The notes under the pieces were generated by a model. That model did not search any database. It was not told the DNA's origin and saw nothing but the letters and a program-made list of their open reading frames with translations. This document shows positions 1 through 11,289 of a DNA stretch of 64,000 nucleotides, one piece after another. Positions within the stretch are counted from its first letter, which is position 1, and every line of letters begins with the position of its first letter. The position numbers and the translations under genes were made by a program. Location of the stretch: the NCBI GenBank assembly GCA_012934845.2, contig WNNJ02001739.1:1-64000 (forward strand). The letters are read 5' to 3'. Origin of the DNA: Pomphorhynchus laevis (lineage: Eukaryota > Acanthocephala > Palaeacanthocephala > Echinorhynchida > Pomphorhynchidae).

Positions 1-185
1 ATATCAGAAATAAGGCTAAGGGCAGAAGCACCTCCCCAGTTCCATTTAATGATGTTCAAGATAACGATTCAAATTTTGAATTTCGCCATTGCAAGGGGTG
101 CATCTCTTTGCTTGAGAAGTTCGGGCATTCTTCGACCAGGCGCGGAATCCAGATTCACTGGCATTCGACGCGCACAATTAAATGC
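1..185 (-). mobile_element. I/Jockey-like LINE fragment (ORF1 end and ORF2 start)
   Basis: Read on the minus strand, the first 60 bases encode the start of an apurinic-type endonuclease, with the motif NIIKWNWGGASALS. This matches the start of the better preserved copy at 47904 (LNILQWNSGGASAL). The next 120 bases resemble the tail of ORF1. The element is cut by the window edge. The host sequence beyond it, about 190-470, turns abruptly AT-rich. Confidence 0.65.
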
Positions 186-189
186 AGAT

Positions 190-470
190 GATGAATCATA
201 ACAACTGACGTTCAAACGGTTAGAAACTAGATGAAAATTTATGTTTATTGATATTAATTAAATCTCTTTAATTTAAAAAAATTATATTAGATTATAATAT
301 TATATATTATAATTTAATATTATAATATAATATTATAATATAATAATATAATAATATAATATTATAATAATTATATTAGATTATAATTATATAAGATTAT
401 ATTAGATTTTTATTTATATTATTATTTATATTATATTTATATTATATTTTTATTATTATTTATATTATAT
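190..470. other. AT-rich spacer
   Basis: Almost pure A and T, made of short palindromic TATAATATTATA-type words. No coding signal is seen. It separates two LINE fragments. Confidence 0.8.
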
Positions 471-588
471 TATGACGATGTGACAAAATCAGCAGTGCTT
501 GCACCAGACGACGTCATACAAGGTACACAAGTAAAACAGATACTTCAAAACCTTCACGCCTGCCTGCTGTCCTCCAAACGACATCATC

Positions 589-1650
589 TTGTCTGCAAAG
601 CTCCAAAACGCTCATGACCATAACCCTTGCAGATTCTACGCATTAGATGAAAACTCAATCATCAGAGCCTGTGAATTCACAAAAGGAGGCACCGGTCCCT
701 CAGGTCTTGACATGATCGCATGGATACGAATGCTCACAAAATTCGGCGTTCAATCTCGAAACTTGGCACGGTCGCTGGCTGACTTTGCGATTCGCCTGGC
801 AACTGAGCAGCTATCCTCGCAATTTCTAGAGGCCTTCAATGCATGCGGCCTAATAGCTCTAGAGAGGAAAGATGGAGGCATAAGACCAATCGGTGTTTGT
901 GACACCGCGAGACGAATCATAAGCAAAGCCATTTTACAACAGGTACGGACTGACATAGAAGATGTCTGCGGGAAGCGCCAACTCGCTGCAGGCCAAAAAA
1001 GCGGAATTGAGTACGCAATACACACCTTGCGCAGTGCATTTCACGAAAAAACCGATCGCTGCCTGTTAGCTATCGACGCATCCAACGCGTTTAATTCAAT
1101 AAACAGAGCCGCTGCTATCCATAACATAAAATTCACCTGCCCTTCACTGCATCAAGTCATGCAAAACATTTACCAAACTCCATCCAATCTCTCACTTGGC
1201 GGTTGCAGTATCTTATCAGAAGAGGGCTTCACCCAAGGCGATCCATTCGCAATGGCCGGCTTTTCACTTGCATCTCTACCCTTAATCGAGTCAATCCAAC
1301 AATCCGTACCTGCCGTCATACAAAAATGGTACGCTGATGATGCCAACTTCGTCGGCACACCAGAGCAACTAAAAGCAGTTTTGAAAATTTTTATACGCGA
1401 CGGCCCAAAATACGGTTATAATGTGAATTCAACAAAATCACAGTTCCTTTCGCACAGCTCAATAGGCTCAATTGAACCACCATCATTGGACTTACCCACA
1501 AGCACCAAGGGGATAATCGTCCTCGGATCACCTATCGGGGAATCCGAATTCGAAAGAACCGTAATACAAACACACACTCTTAAGTGGAAATCACTTAATC
1601 ACGATAGCTGTCAGTCCCGCCTAATAGCTACTGCGAAGATTGACCCCTAG
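589..1650 (+). CDS. Reverse transcriptase domain of the REL-type LINE
   Basis: An open frame of 353 codons carries ordered RT motifs. A GGIRPIGV finger motif lies near residue 95, the catalytic aspartate block CLLAIDASNAFNSINR near 158, EGFTQGDPFAMAGFS near 212 and the YADD box in WYADDANFVG near 246. The first ATG sits inside conserved sequence, so the original protein started further upstream; similar codon use continues back to about 480. It would copy its own RNA at a nicked target. The frame ends at a stop before the thumb is complete, so it is a relic. Confidence 0.8.
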   Translation: MSAKLQNAHDHNPCRFYALDENSIIRACEFTKGGTGPSGLDMIAWIRMLTKFGVQSRNLARSLADFAIRLATEQLSSQFLEAFNACGLIALERKDGGIRPIGVCDTARRIISKAILQQVRTDIEDVCGKRQLAAGQKSGIEYAIHTLRSAFHEKTDRCLLAIDASNAFNSINRAAAIHNIKFTCPSLHQVMQNIYQTPSNLSLGGCSILSEEGFTQGDPFAMAGFSLASLPLIESIQQSVPAVIQKWYADDANFVGTPEQLKAVLKIFIRDGPKYGYNVNSTKSQFLSHSSIGSIEPPSLDLPTSTKGIIVLGSPIGESEFERTVIQTHTLKWKSLNHDSCQSRLIATAKIDP

Positions 1651-2074
1651 GTCGCTTACTGTGGTTCGACAAAAGCAACACAATCAAAATGTACGTATTT
1701 GCTGCAAACGAGCCGATGTGACCCTTCTTGGTTAACCGACCTGACAGCAACAATAAAAGACGGTCTACTGGTCCAATTAGCAGAAGATCCCTAACTGATA
1801 ATTGGTATGAAGCATTCACCGCACCGCTAAAACTAGGAGGAGAAAAAACTATATCCCAGGTATTTTTGATTCTGCTTCTATTGCTCTTCTGAAAAACGAC
1901 TCTTCAGTTAGAATTTGCTCTACATTTGATAGCAACCTTATCGGAGAAGACTTACGTAAACTACACAAAACAACAACATTAGAGTAGCTGCGAATCGTAT
2001 CGCCGCTTTCAAGACACGTTTATCTGTCGCACCTGTATCAATGAAAGAAAATACAAAAAAACATCTTAGAACAT

Positions 2075-2500
2075 GTGTCAAGATATGGTGCTAGCTCATG
2101 GTTAAGTGCCCTTCCTCTCAAACACGAAAAATTCACTCTGCGAGCAGCAGAATTCAAAGATGCAATATCAGCACGTTACGGCGTTTTGTCAGACGACTTG
2201 GGAGGTACCTACTGTTTATGCGGCCACGATATTGACGTTGGACACGCTCTTTCCTGCAAAAAAGGTCCATTCCCACAATCAGACACAACGCGATTCGAGA
2301 CTTAATTGCCGGTGAACTGACAACAATATGTCATTGCGTTAAAATCGAGCCACAACTATCACCCGTACCCGACAATCTAACATTCGTAAATCCGACCACA
2401 TCACGTGATTATGCGGCGAGATCGGACGTCGTCAGTTCAGGTTTGAATGGAACACGATTCGAGCGGACATTTCTTGATGTCAGCATTTTTCACCTCTAGC
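2075..2500 (+). pseudogene. CCHC knuckle and restriction-like endonuclease remnant
   Basis: Around 2213-2257 the frame encodes CLCGHDIDVGHALSC, a C-X1-C-X7-H-X3-C knuckle. This is followed after a frame change by a segment with SDVV and FLDVSIFH (about 2428-2490), which looks like the acidic core of a PD-(D/E)XK-type nuclease. These parts belong to the RT at 589-1650. Homologous text continues in pieces to about 2830. Confidence 0.6.
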
Positions 2501-2830
2501 TCAATCGTATCTGTCTCGTTCGTCCACGTCCGCTTTTGAATACAACGAACACCAAAAACTATCGAAATATGGCGAAAAAAATTGACAAGGTTGAACACGG
2601 AAAATTCGTACCTGTAATATTATCAACAACCGGTGGTTAGGCGATCAGGCAAAATCTCTACTTAAGCGCATCGCATCCACGCAAGCTGTACATCGAGCAG
2701 GCCAGTATCCTGGGTTATTGGCGAACCTCAAACGACGTTTATCTTTCGAAGTGGCACGTTTTGCATCAGCATGTTTTAGAGCACCAAGAAGTTCAATCGG
2801 ACTTCTTGAAGCTAATTGCAAGGAAAATTT

Positions 2831-3640
2831 TAATCAAAACTAGTGCGTCATACAATGAATGCATAACTAGTTTGATAAGATAAATATCTATAAGTCTGGT
2901 AAAGGCTACCTTAATGTGTTTTAGGGCAGCCAGATCATCTTTTGCAATTAACAGCTTGCTAAAGATGATCTTTAAAAAGATCATCTGTAAAAAAGGTTTT
3001 TTAATAAAAAATTTTTTTTATTATTTCTTATCTAATATTTTATTAGGAATAAATATTCTTTATAAATCTAGTAATATCAAAGTTTACAGAAATATCTATT
3101 GAATTTAGTCAAAACATATTGTTAACTTACTTAAGTCATATCATTTATATACGATTTAAATAGTTAATTACTATTTATATATATAAGTCAAACATGATGA
3201 TTCTCGCTTTGAAGACGAGCTACAGAATCCTTCTTTAATGACTCTTATTTTCATACAGCCTGACTACTAGCGGCACAATTGCCACAGCCGTTATCGTTTC
3301 GCCTGCTTTCTGCCACATATTGGTAGCCTCGGCTCATAAGAAGGCTTTACTATTGGCTCTTCATCCCTTCGAAATTAGACTCATCCGAGATTTGTGCTAT
3401 CGCTCTACTTACTTGGATTGCGTTCTTGACTGCTTGGATTATTTACTATTGACTGCCAGGATAACAAATTCAGGATTTTCCGATTTAACACAGCATATGA
3501 AACCTTCCATCATGATATCAAGAAACTTTATTGTCCGAGATGCTCTCTGGCACGCCTATTATAGTTTGTTCTGTAGGAGATCATGAAGATTGATTGAAGT
3601 CTGTTTTAATCTATATAAATTGAAGACCTTCTATATGTAC
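2831..3640. other. No confident gene; one unassigned open frame
   Basis: The stretch is AT-rich to 3230. From 3240 to 3590 the base composition is more balanced, and a plus-strand frame at 3320-3586 stays open for 88 codons without a recognisable domain. It could be a transposon scrap. I assign no function. Confidence 0.4.
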
Positions 3641-3644
3641 ATAT

Positions 3645-3832
3645 ACTTTATTGCTCAATTGTTAGAAATCGGTTTGATTTTGTTATTTTCCTTAAAATAA
3701 TTATTTTTCTAAGTTACAGCTTGCTTTAAAAAATTATGAACGTTGGTAAAATGATTTTCTACGGCCTATTTCGTAAAATCACTATAGAACATTCTATCCA
3801 ATATTTGCATGCACCAAATTATAATGCAGTAC
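3645..3832 (+). repeat. Dispersed repeat, copy 1 of 2
   Basis: This segment, starting ACTTTATTGCTCAATTG, recurs in the same orientation at 4548-4744 with roughly 90 per cent identity by eye. It has no coding potential. The two copies bracket a member of a second repeat family (3968-4260), so the block 3645-4745 was probably built by segmental duplication. Confidence 0.7.
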
Positions 3833-3967
3833 ATCATAGATTTCGTACTTATGTGAAATTATTTCAAGTAGTTTAATATTTTGAATAAGCGCCGTAAAAA
3901 TGATTTTCCTCTGCCTTTTTCGTAAAAATTACATGTGTATACATTCATATAATGTTTTGCTATTTTC

Positions 3968-4260
3968 CTTTCTTCTTTATAAGTTTTTTTGGCTTTTTTG
4001 TTTTACTATAATCAGAAATACAAAATATGACTAAGAACATATAACGGTTTTCATCAGTTTCATTTAAACTAAGGAAAAATATGGCATTTATTAAAGCAAG
4101 CTATTCATTTATTTCAGATGTAAGTTGCATTAACGTTAACATTTCTATTTTAATTTGCTACTACGCCATGAATCATATTTGAGTTCATCATTCAGAATGT
4201 TATAAAAGAGAAAATTTTAAATACACAAAGTTTTACTTATTTCTCCACATGTACATTGTA
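3968..4260 (+). repeat. Repeat family with TTTCAGATGTAAGT core, copy 1
   Basis: A unit of about 290 bp with the landmark words GGCATTTATTAAAGCAAGC and TTTCAGATGTAAGTTGC. Full copies lie at 6310-6600 and 7185-7470; partial ones lie near 4815-4930 and 5930-6190. The core places a good splice acceptor two bases before a good splice donor. Confidence 0.7.
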
Positions 4261-4547
4261 TTATATGCACTACACCTGCGGTATATTTACATTTATTTTT
4301 GTTAGCTACTCCACCATAATTCATATTTGAGATTATCATTATATACGTTATAAAGATATAAAATTTAAAATGGATAAAGTTTTACTTATTTCAAGGAGTT
4401 TAACATTTTTATTTATTTAACATTTTTTTCGTAAATTTTTTATTCGACATTCTATCCAATGTTTGCAGGCACGAAATTATAATATTATATATTATATATT
4501 ATCATTATATAAAAATATATTATATATACAATTATATTTATACAATT

Positions 4548-4744
4548 ACTTTATTGCTCAATTGTTAGAAATCGGTTTTAATTTGTTAGTTTCCTTAAAA
4601 TAATTATTTTTATAATCTACAGTTTGCTTTTTAAATAAAATTTATGAACGCGGTAAAAATGATTTTCTACTGCCTATTTCGTAAAATCACTATAGAACAT
4701 TCTATCCAATATTTGCAGGTACGAAATTATAAAGCAGTACCGGA
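4548..4744 (+). repeat. Dispersed repeat, copy 2 of 2
   Basis: This is the partner of the repeat at 3645. The shared text ends with CACTATAGAACATTCTATCC and a short degenerate tail. No coding signal. Confidence 0.7.
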
Positions 4745-5465
4745 TAGAGTACGTGATGATGTGAAATTTTGACTTTACTGTAATTGAAATTGAATTTGCG
4801 GGCCTTGGTATTTTCCTTTATTATTTTCTTTTCTGCTTTATAAGTTTTTTGACCTTTTTGTTTTACTGTAAACAAAAATACAAGATATGACTTAAAGAAT
4901 ATCACGGTTTTATTCAGTTTCACGGTTTTATAAATAAAATTCAGTAAATTTATTCTTGAGATTAAGATCATTTATTCTTATGAATAACTTTCAACAAGTG
5001 CATATACGCCGATTGGTGCAATACAAAGGACTTACTTTAAATGTAAATTTATAATAATTACTGAATTTGATTCCTGTCATATCCTTGTGACACCAAAATT
5101 GATCCAATCAACAATTTCAATTCGGAACAATCAAAATAATATCATCACACAATAGAGATATGATTGTAATGGTAGGTAATAATCTTCGACAGATGCAGCC
5201 TTTTAGTTAAAAAGAAATGGTAACTTGAACAGCTCACATTTTGGTGATTCAGGAATACAATATATCCAGTTAGCATTGGTAAACAGGCAACATATTTACA
5301 AAGATGCAACTACACGTTCTTAGATAGTGTCACTATCTGAGATTATTCCAGTAATTTTATTCTTGAGATTAATGAATCAAGTTATACAGTGAAGTAATCG
5401 GTTCAATGTTCAAATGTTCTGTAATAATGCCAAACGGACTAACTCTGCAACCTAACTAAGAGAAA

Positions 5466-5756
5466 ATGCTGCAAGCACAAAGTAGGGTTGTGATACATGA
5501 CGCGAAAGTTAACCTTGTTGGTATGAAAGCCTTTGACGTGCTTAATCATAAAATCATTAAAAATGTTTGTTTTAATTTCAAAAAACAAAACATCATTTGC
5601 ATGAACTTTACCAAAAATGTTTTAGTCACAAAGCCGGCGCAGCTACAAAAATGTTTTAGTCACAAATATGCTTTATTCACAAAGCCGGCGCAGCTAACAA
5701 ACTGGAAAAGACAATATAAGAAGATAGCGAATAAATTCATGTTTGTAGAGTGTTGA
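5466..5756 (+). pseudogene. Small LINE reverse-transcriptase scrap
   Basis: An open frame of 96 codons begins with a segment ending in KAFDVLNHKII, which matches the RT catalytic block (KAFDxVDHxxL) of L2/CR1 or Jockey LINEs. Downstream the frame contains two near-identical copies of a short CACAAAGCCGGCGCAGCTA word, so the remainder is local duplication. Confidence 0.4.
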
Positions 5757-6309
5757 TAGCGAATTATGTTTAATTTATAAATAATTTAATATACACCCAG
5801 TCGGTTCTGAAGACACTGATCACATTTATTTATAAATATTTATGATTTATAATCTAATTATTTTATTTTTTTATCATTGTTATATTTATAAATAATTTAA
5901 TATACGCAGACTAGTTACCTGATCTAATTTCTTTGCTGCGTTATAAGTGTCCATTTTTATAAAAAAATAAAAAATACAAGACAGGACAAAAATGTTTTAA
6001 CAATTTTATTTAGTTCCATCTATACTAAGGAAAATTTCACATTTGTTTCAAATTTAAGGTGTATTGATTTTAACATTTATTTTTATTAGCTATTCTACCA
6101 TGATTTATATCTGAGTTAAACATTCTATATGTTATAAAGAAATAAAATATTAAATAGATATAGTTTTACTTATTTCAGGGAGTTTAACATTTTAAATGGG
6201 CGCCGTTATAATGCTTTTCTACTGCTTCTTTCGTAATTTTTCATTCAACATTTTAACTAATGTTTTTGTAATTTAAATTACGTGTGTATACATTCATGTA
6301 ATGTTTTAT

Positions 6310-6600
6310 TATTTTCCTTGCTTCTTTAAAAGTTTTTTTTGGCTTTTTTGTTTTACTATAAGCAGAAATATAAAATATGACTAAGTACATATCACGGTTT
6401 TATTCAGTTTCATTTAAACTAAGGAAAACATGGCATTTATTAAAGCAAGCTATTCATTTATTTCAGATGTAAGGTGCATTTACGTTAACATTTCTATTTA
6501 AATTAGATACTCCACCATGAATCATATTTGAGTTCATCATTCAGAATGTTATAAAAGAGGTAAACTTTTAAATGCACAAAGTTTTACTTATTTCAAGGAG
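6310..6600 (+). repeat. Repeat family with TTTCAGATGTAAG core, copy 2
   Basis: Same family and orientation as 3968-4260. Here the core reads TTTCAGATGTAAGGTGC. It is followed directly by the start of the 6706-7073 repeat. Confidence 0.7.
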
Positions 6601-6705
6601 TACACCTGCAGACATTACCAAACAGCCGTAAGTTTAAGAATCATGTCACTGGATAAAACTTTATAGTTTTATTGTTACGCATATTGTTAATAAATAAATC
6701 AATTT

Positions 6706-7073
6706 AACAATTTTTTATATAACGATAAGGTGCATTAACTTTGGAATTTCAATTTTAATTTGCTACTCCACCATGAATCATATTTGAGTTGATCATTCAG
6801 AATGTTTTAAAAGAGATGGAATTTTAAATGCACAAAGATTTACTTATTTCAATGAGTATAACTACATAAATTCACAAGGAACGGTAATTTTAAGTATAAT
6901 GTCACTGTATGAAAGTAGATATTGTTATATTATTTACCATATTAATGCTAATATATTTCTTTATTTATGTTGATTTTATATTATTAATAACCAAATCACT
7001 ATTGATCGTGGAGTTCAGCTGATACATGACTGCCGTATAGTCGCCAGAATTTTATAATAGATACTATTCTCTC
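6706..7073 (+). repeat. 360-bp repeat, nearly identical to 10400-10753
   Basis: Landmarks are ATAACGATAAGGTGC at the start and CATGACTGCCGTATAGTCGCC near the end. The match to 10400-10753 is interrupted by only a few substitutions, so the duplication is recent compared with neighbouring repeats. A degenerate third copy of the end lies near 7740-7830. Confidence 0.8.
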
Positions 7074-7184
7074 TTTAACTGGTTAAAGGCATCACACTAT
7101 ATCAATCAGATCAGCAATCTCAGTATACGTATTTTACACTCTATAAATGAAAAATAACGTTAAATAAATGTAATGTTTTATTAT

Positions 7185-7470
7185 TTTCCTTGCTTCTTTA
7201 AAAGTTTTTTTGCCTTTTTTATTCACAATGAACATAAATACAAGCTATGATTAAGATCATATTACGGTGTTATTCAGTTTCATTTAAACTAAGGAAAAAT
7301 ATGGCATTTATTAAAGCAAGCTATTCATTTATTTCAGATGTAAGTTGCATTAACGTAATTTCTATTTTAATTTGCTACTCCATCATGAATCATATTTGAG
7401 TTCATCATAGTCAACCATGAAATGCAGAGAAAGAGAGAAAAATAGAGAAAGAGAAAGTTTTACTTATTTC
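7185..7470 (+). repeat. Repeat family with TTTCAGATGTAAGT core, copy 3
   Basis: This copy keeps the GGCATTTATTAAAGCAAGC landmark and the acceptor-donor core, then diverges into an AGAGAAAGAG-rich tail. Confidence 0.65.
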
Positions 7471-8282
7471 GAATACAACGACTGAAATTCACAAGGAACG
7501 GTGAGTTTAAAGATCATGCCACTGGATGAAACTATATTTTCTTTTTTATTGTCTTTTTTGTTTTACTTTTAACTTAAATACAAGATATGACTAATAAGGT
7601 TTAACGATTTTGATATAAACATTTGAGAGAAGTTTAAAGATCTGATTTAAGTCACTGATGAAACTTTATATTGTTTTTTTATTTACAAAATTTTGCTGAT
7701 TTATTTGTTTATTTGTTTTATTTCGTTAAAATACCAAATTACTACAGATAATTGAGGTAGACTGATCCATGACTGCCGTATAGCAAGAAGCCAAAATTAT
7801 ATAGTGGATACTATTCTTTTTTAAACTGGTTAGTTGCATCACACTGTATACAATGCACCCATATTAAGTAAAAGCAAAGATTTCAGCAAGTTCAACTCCG
7901 ATTACGTTAATGCTTCCTGAATTGAATTAAAAAGATCGAAATGCAAATACACATTATTAAATCTGTTTCGTACACTTTATGGTGATTTATTTATAGTATC
8001 TGTTAGACAATCAATCTATGTTAGTTTAAATATAAAGTAAAATTCTTTAAGTATGGAATAGTATCATTGATTTTAAGGTGTGGAAGCAAGTGGAAAAATG
8101 TACTTAAGATGTAATCAGAAGACTCTTGAAATACGGGTAGGAACAGGATGTGTTTCGAATGTGATTTAAACGTTTGATGGAATAAATTACAGCTCGTTTT
8201 AAGAGTATTAAATAGCTATAATTCGACTAAGTAATTCGACCAAATTTAAAAGTGTATTTAGAAAAACCTAGAACGTTCAATA

Positions 8283-8406
8283 AGGCTTTCTACGTATTGT
8301 TATATAATTATAAAATAAACAAAACATAATAATGTTAAATCAAAATTTAATAATTAAATAATAAAATTAATAATTGTTTTTAGATTTTCTATAATTTAAA
8401 TCAAGT

Positions 8407-8437
<31 letters not shown>

Positions 8438-9215
8438 ATTTAAAATAGCCTTTGTCCAGAAAGCCTTATTCTTAACAAAACCAATATTAATGATAAAGAA
8501 GGTGTATATCTAGATATGAACATTAAATTAACATTAACTAAAACTACTATTAATTTATATCGTAAAGATGACATATTTAAATTTACAAGAAACATATTTT
8601 TGCATGAGCATTCATGCATACCATATAATATAAAATATAATACATTAAATAATGAAATTTTAAGAATTGCAACAATATGTAATGATATTGGCTTTCTTCA
8701 AAATCATTTAAATAATTTAATAGATACATATTTTAAACTAGGTTACTATAAAAATAACATCAAGCAGAAAATAGTAAAATATATAAATCAACACAATAAT
8801 ATAAAGAATAAATTTAAACTCTCAAGTGGCAAATTTTTATGGATGGATAATAAATAATATACTTTGCATTAGAATAAGATACTAGATAGTTATTTCAGAG
8901 GAAATACATCATTAGCATGTATTTGGCCCCGCTGCTATGTTGGGTAGAGGAGTTAGGGGCCGAAACCTGATAGCATAGCAGTTCCTCCTGATGACCTCTA
9001 ATTCTTATTCTGATACAACGTCTGTTATTTATTAGTCAATTCATAAAAATGACGTTTATTTTAAATTTTATTTTTTATTTTTATTTTTTAACTTGATTAA
9101 AATTATAGAAAATCTAAAAACAATTATTAATTTTATTATTTAATTATTAAATTTTGATTTAGCATTCTTATGTTTTGTTTATTTTATAATTATATAACAA
9201 TACGTAGACTCAGTT
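8283..9215 (+). mobile_element. Penelope-like element fragment inside inverted flanks
   Basis: A coding scrap (8516-8857) lies between two inverted copies of a roughly 165-bp AT-rich sequence, at about 8290-8455 and 9058-9215. A third copy lies at 51475-51640. Penelope-like elements often carry complex, partly inverted terminal repeats, which fits. Between the ORF and the right flank, 8920-9010 holds a GC-richer stem (CTGCTATG ... CATAGCAG). That stem is repeated in diverged form at 41465-41545. Confidence 0.55.
8516..8857 (+). pseudogene. Penelope-like RT C-terminal/linker fragment
   Basis: A 113-codon frame contains a segment of the form HSCIPYNIKYNTLNNEILRI, then FLQNHLNNLIDTYFKLGYY. These resemble the conserved stretch between the reverse transcriptase and the GIY-YIG nuclease of Penelope-like elements, where a proline-containing motif precedes R-I and a later GYP-like motif. 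The catalytic palm and the nuclease are missing. Confidence 0.5.
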
Positions 9216-10395
9216 AGCTGATTTAATAAGTTCAATGGACGAAACAGAAACAGACTACAGAGAGCAGTGCTTTACATTTATATAAAGTATTAAGTTGCAT
9301 TAAAGAAGTTGACTGATACTCTCGCTAAAGTCGTTTTTTTAGAATAGCTTAAAAATAGTTGTTTGACATGACTGACAGTTTATAAATCTAAGAACGAATG
9401 ATAATTCACTGAGATGTAATTTATTGCAGCGAACTTTACGCCGAACAAGATGAGTTAAAAAACTGTTACCGTAATTAAACAAAGAAAGTAAAAGGTGTAG
9501 ACGACGCGACGTAACTTACCATTGTAAAGTATGAAAAATGTATCATAGTCGAAATAAGAAATTGCGATCCAAAGAACTTTTGAATTTTTGGAAGTTAGGA
9601 ATATATAAATGAAAGAAATGAATTATTAAGTCGATGAAACAAAATTTGTTGATGCAAGAAACTTTTAGTAAATGTTCACTGATGTTTAGACATTTCGTTC
9701 TAAAATTTTTATAATAGATTCTCTCTTAAACTGATTAAGTGCATCAAACCATATTAATCATATCAGCAAACTGAGTCTACGTATTAAAATTAAAAATTAA
9801 TAAAATATAAAATAAGATTTTCATTACACATTTACTTTTAATTAAAAAATAAATTTCAAGATAAAATTATTTATAAAATTATAATTTTAAATAAAACTTA
9901 ATGTTTATGATACATTAAATATATCATATCAGATAATTGAGTATATGTATTTTACACTATCTATAAATAAAAAATAATGTTAAATAATAAATAATTATAT
10001 TATATTAAATGTTCACTGATGTATAGAAATTTCGTTTTAAAATTTTAATACTTCTAAAAGTCTATTACGGGAGAAGATTAGATCGTTGAGATATATTAAA
10101 ATGCAATTGTATTGCAAGAAGACAGGAACATACCATTTTATTAGAATAAGAAGGGCGAAATAAGAACTAGAACGAAATGTGCAATATAGAATGTTAAAAA
10201 ACAATCACTTTAGATTATATCTGGTAATGCAACACAGACAGTCCGGTGAGAAGTGCCATAATCAAGTATCAGAATAAACCACTTGAATAAGCGCACAATA
10301 CAAGCGAATAAGATTGATTCAGCCATAAGAAAGTAAAAGATAATTTTACACTATCTATAAATAAAAAATGTTAAATAATAAATATAAGATTTTAT
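9216..10395. other. AT-rich intergenic or intronic sequence
   Basis: No gene recognised. It contains short matches to neighbouring repeats and is otherwise low in complexity. Confidence 0.5.
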
Positions 10396-10399
10396 ACAT

Positions 10400-10753
10400 T
10401 TATTTATATAACGATAAGGTGCGTTAACTTTGGAATTTCAATTTAAATTAGATACTCCACCATGAATCATATTTGAGTTGATCATTCAGAATGTTTTAAA
10501 AGAGATGGAATTTTAAATGCACAAAGATTTACTTATTTCAAAGAGTATAACTACATAAATTCACAAGGAACGGTAATTTTAAGGATAATGTCACTGGGAG
10601 TAAAGTAGATATTGCTATATAGTTTACTATATTAATGCTAATATATTTCTTTATTTATGTTGATTTTATATTATTAATAACCAAATCACTATTGATCGTG
10701 GAGTTCAGCTGATACATGACTGCCGTATAGTCGCCAGAATTTTATAATAGATC
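10400..10753 (+). repeat. 360-bp repeat, second copy
   Basis: Near-identical partner of 6706-7073, in direct orientation 3.7 kb away. Confidence 0.8.
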
Positions 10754-11093
10754 GCTTAAACTGGTTAAAGAGTTATAAGTGTTCTTTATTTTTTGTAATA
10801 ATTATTATAATAATTATTATTATTATTAATAATAATCAATGATTATTAATAATAATTGTTATTTAATAATAAATTATTAATTTACCTCTATCATTATTTG
10901 ATTTGATTAAAGGATTTTGTGATATCCTTTAATCAAAAGGATATTTGATTAAAGGATATTTAATAGATATTTAAAGGATATTTATTTGATATAATGTGAT
11001 ATCCTTTATCAAAAGATAAAAAATTTCATTATTGATAAAAGTCTTTTGCGTATTGCAGTTTAGCCATGCATCAGGCACTAAATTCTTTTTAAT
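10754..11093. other. AT-rich self-complementary sequence
   Basis: Runs of AATAATTATT and several copies of the word AAAGGATAT in both orientations. No coding signal. Confidence 0.6.
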
Positions 11094-11145
11094 AGAAATG
11101 CTGTTTTACAGGAAAACATCATTTCTAATGTAAAACAGCATTTCT
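11094..11145. repeat. Perfect 17-bp inverted repeat
   Basis: AGAAATGCTGTTTTACA (11094-11110) is repeated as its exact complement at 11129-11145, with an 18-base loop. It could be the tips of a tiny deleted transposon or a transcribed hairpin. Nothing else marks it. Confidence 0.7.
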
Positions 11146-11289
11146 TTGTATATATTTCTGAGTTTGAACTAGCCTCATTTTGAACTAGCCTCATCCATTC
11201 ATTTCTCATTTGATTTACATCTATTTAAAATGGTCCACCTATAAATACTAAAAATACTATATTAGACCCAGTATTTTAATGACCAAACA

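Larger units (their letters stand above)
470..2830 (+). mobile_element. Non-LTR retrotransposon with CCHC plus restriction-like endonuclease tail
   Basis: A reverse transcriptase in the first half is followed by a C-terminal zinc knuckle and endonuclease-like region. That order is typical of the early-branching LINE group that uses a restriction-enzyme-like nuclease (R2, NeSL and relatives) instead of an N-terminal apurinic endonuclease. The family is inferred from motif order only. The reading frame is open from 589 to 1650 and then broken several times to about 2830. No poly(A) tail or target-site duplication is obvious. A second, shorter copy lies at 42630-42960. Confidence 0.7.

Noticed and set aside
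5466-5756. Treating the 96-codon frame as a host gene
   Set aside because: Its only recognisable part is an RT catalytic block, and the rest is a short tandem duplication.
8930-9005. GAAA and CTGATGA boxes near a strong stem, suggesting a hammerhead ribozyme
   Set aside because: The base before GAAA and the base after CTGATGA are both C and cannot pair, and no stem II forms in any permutation I tried.
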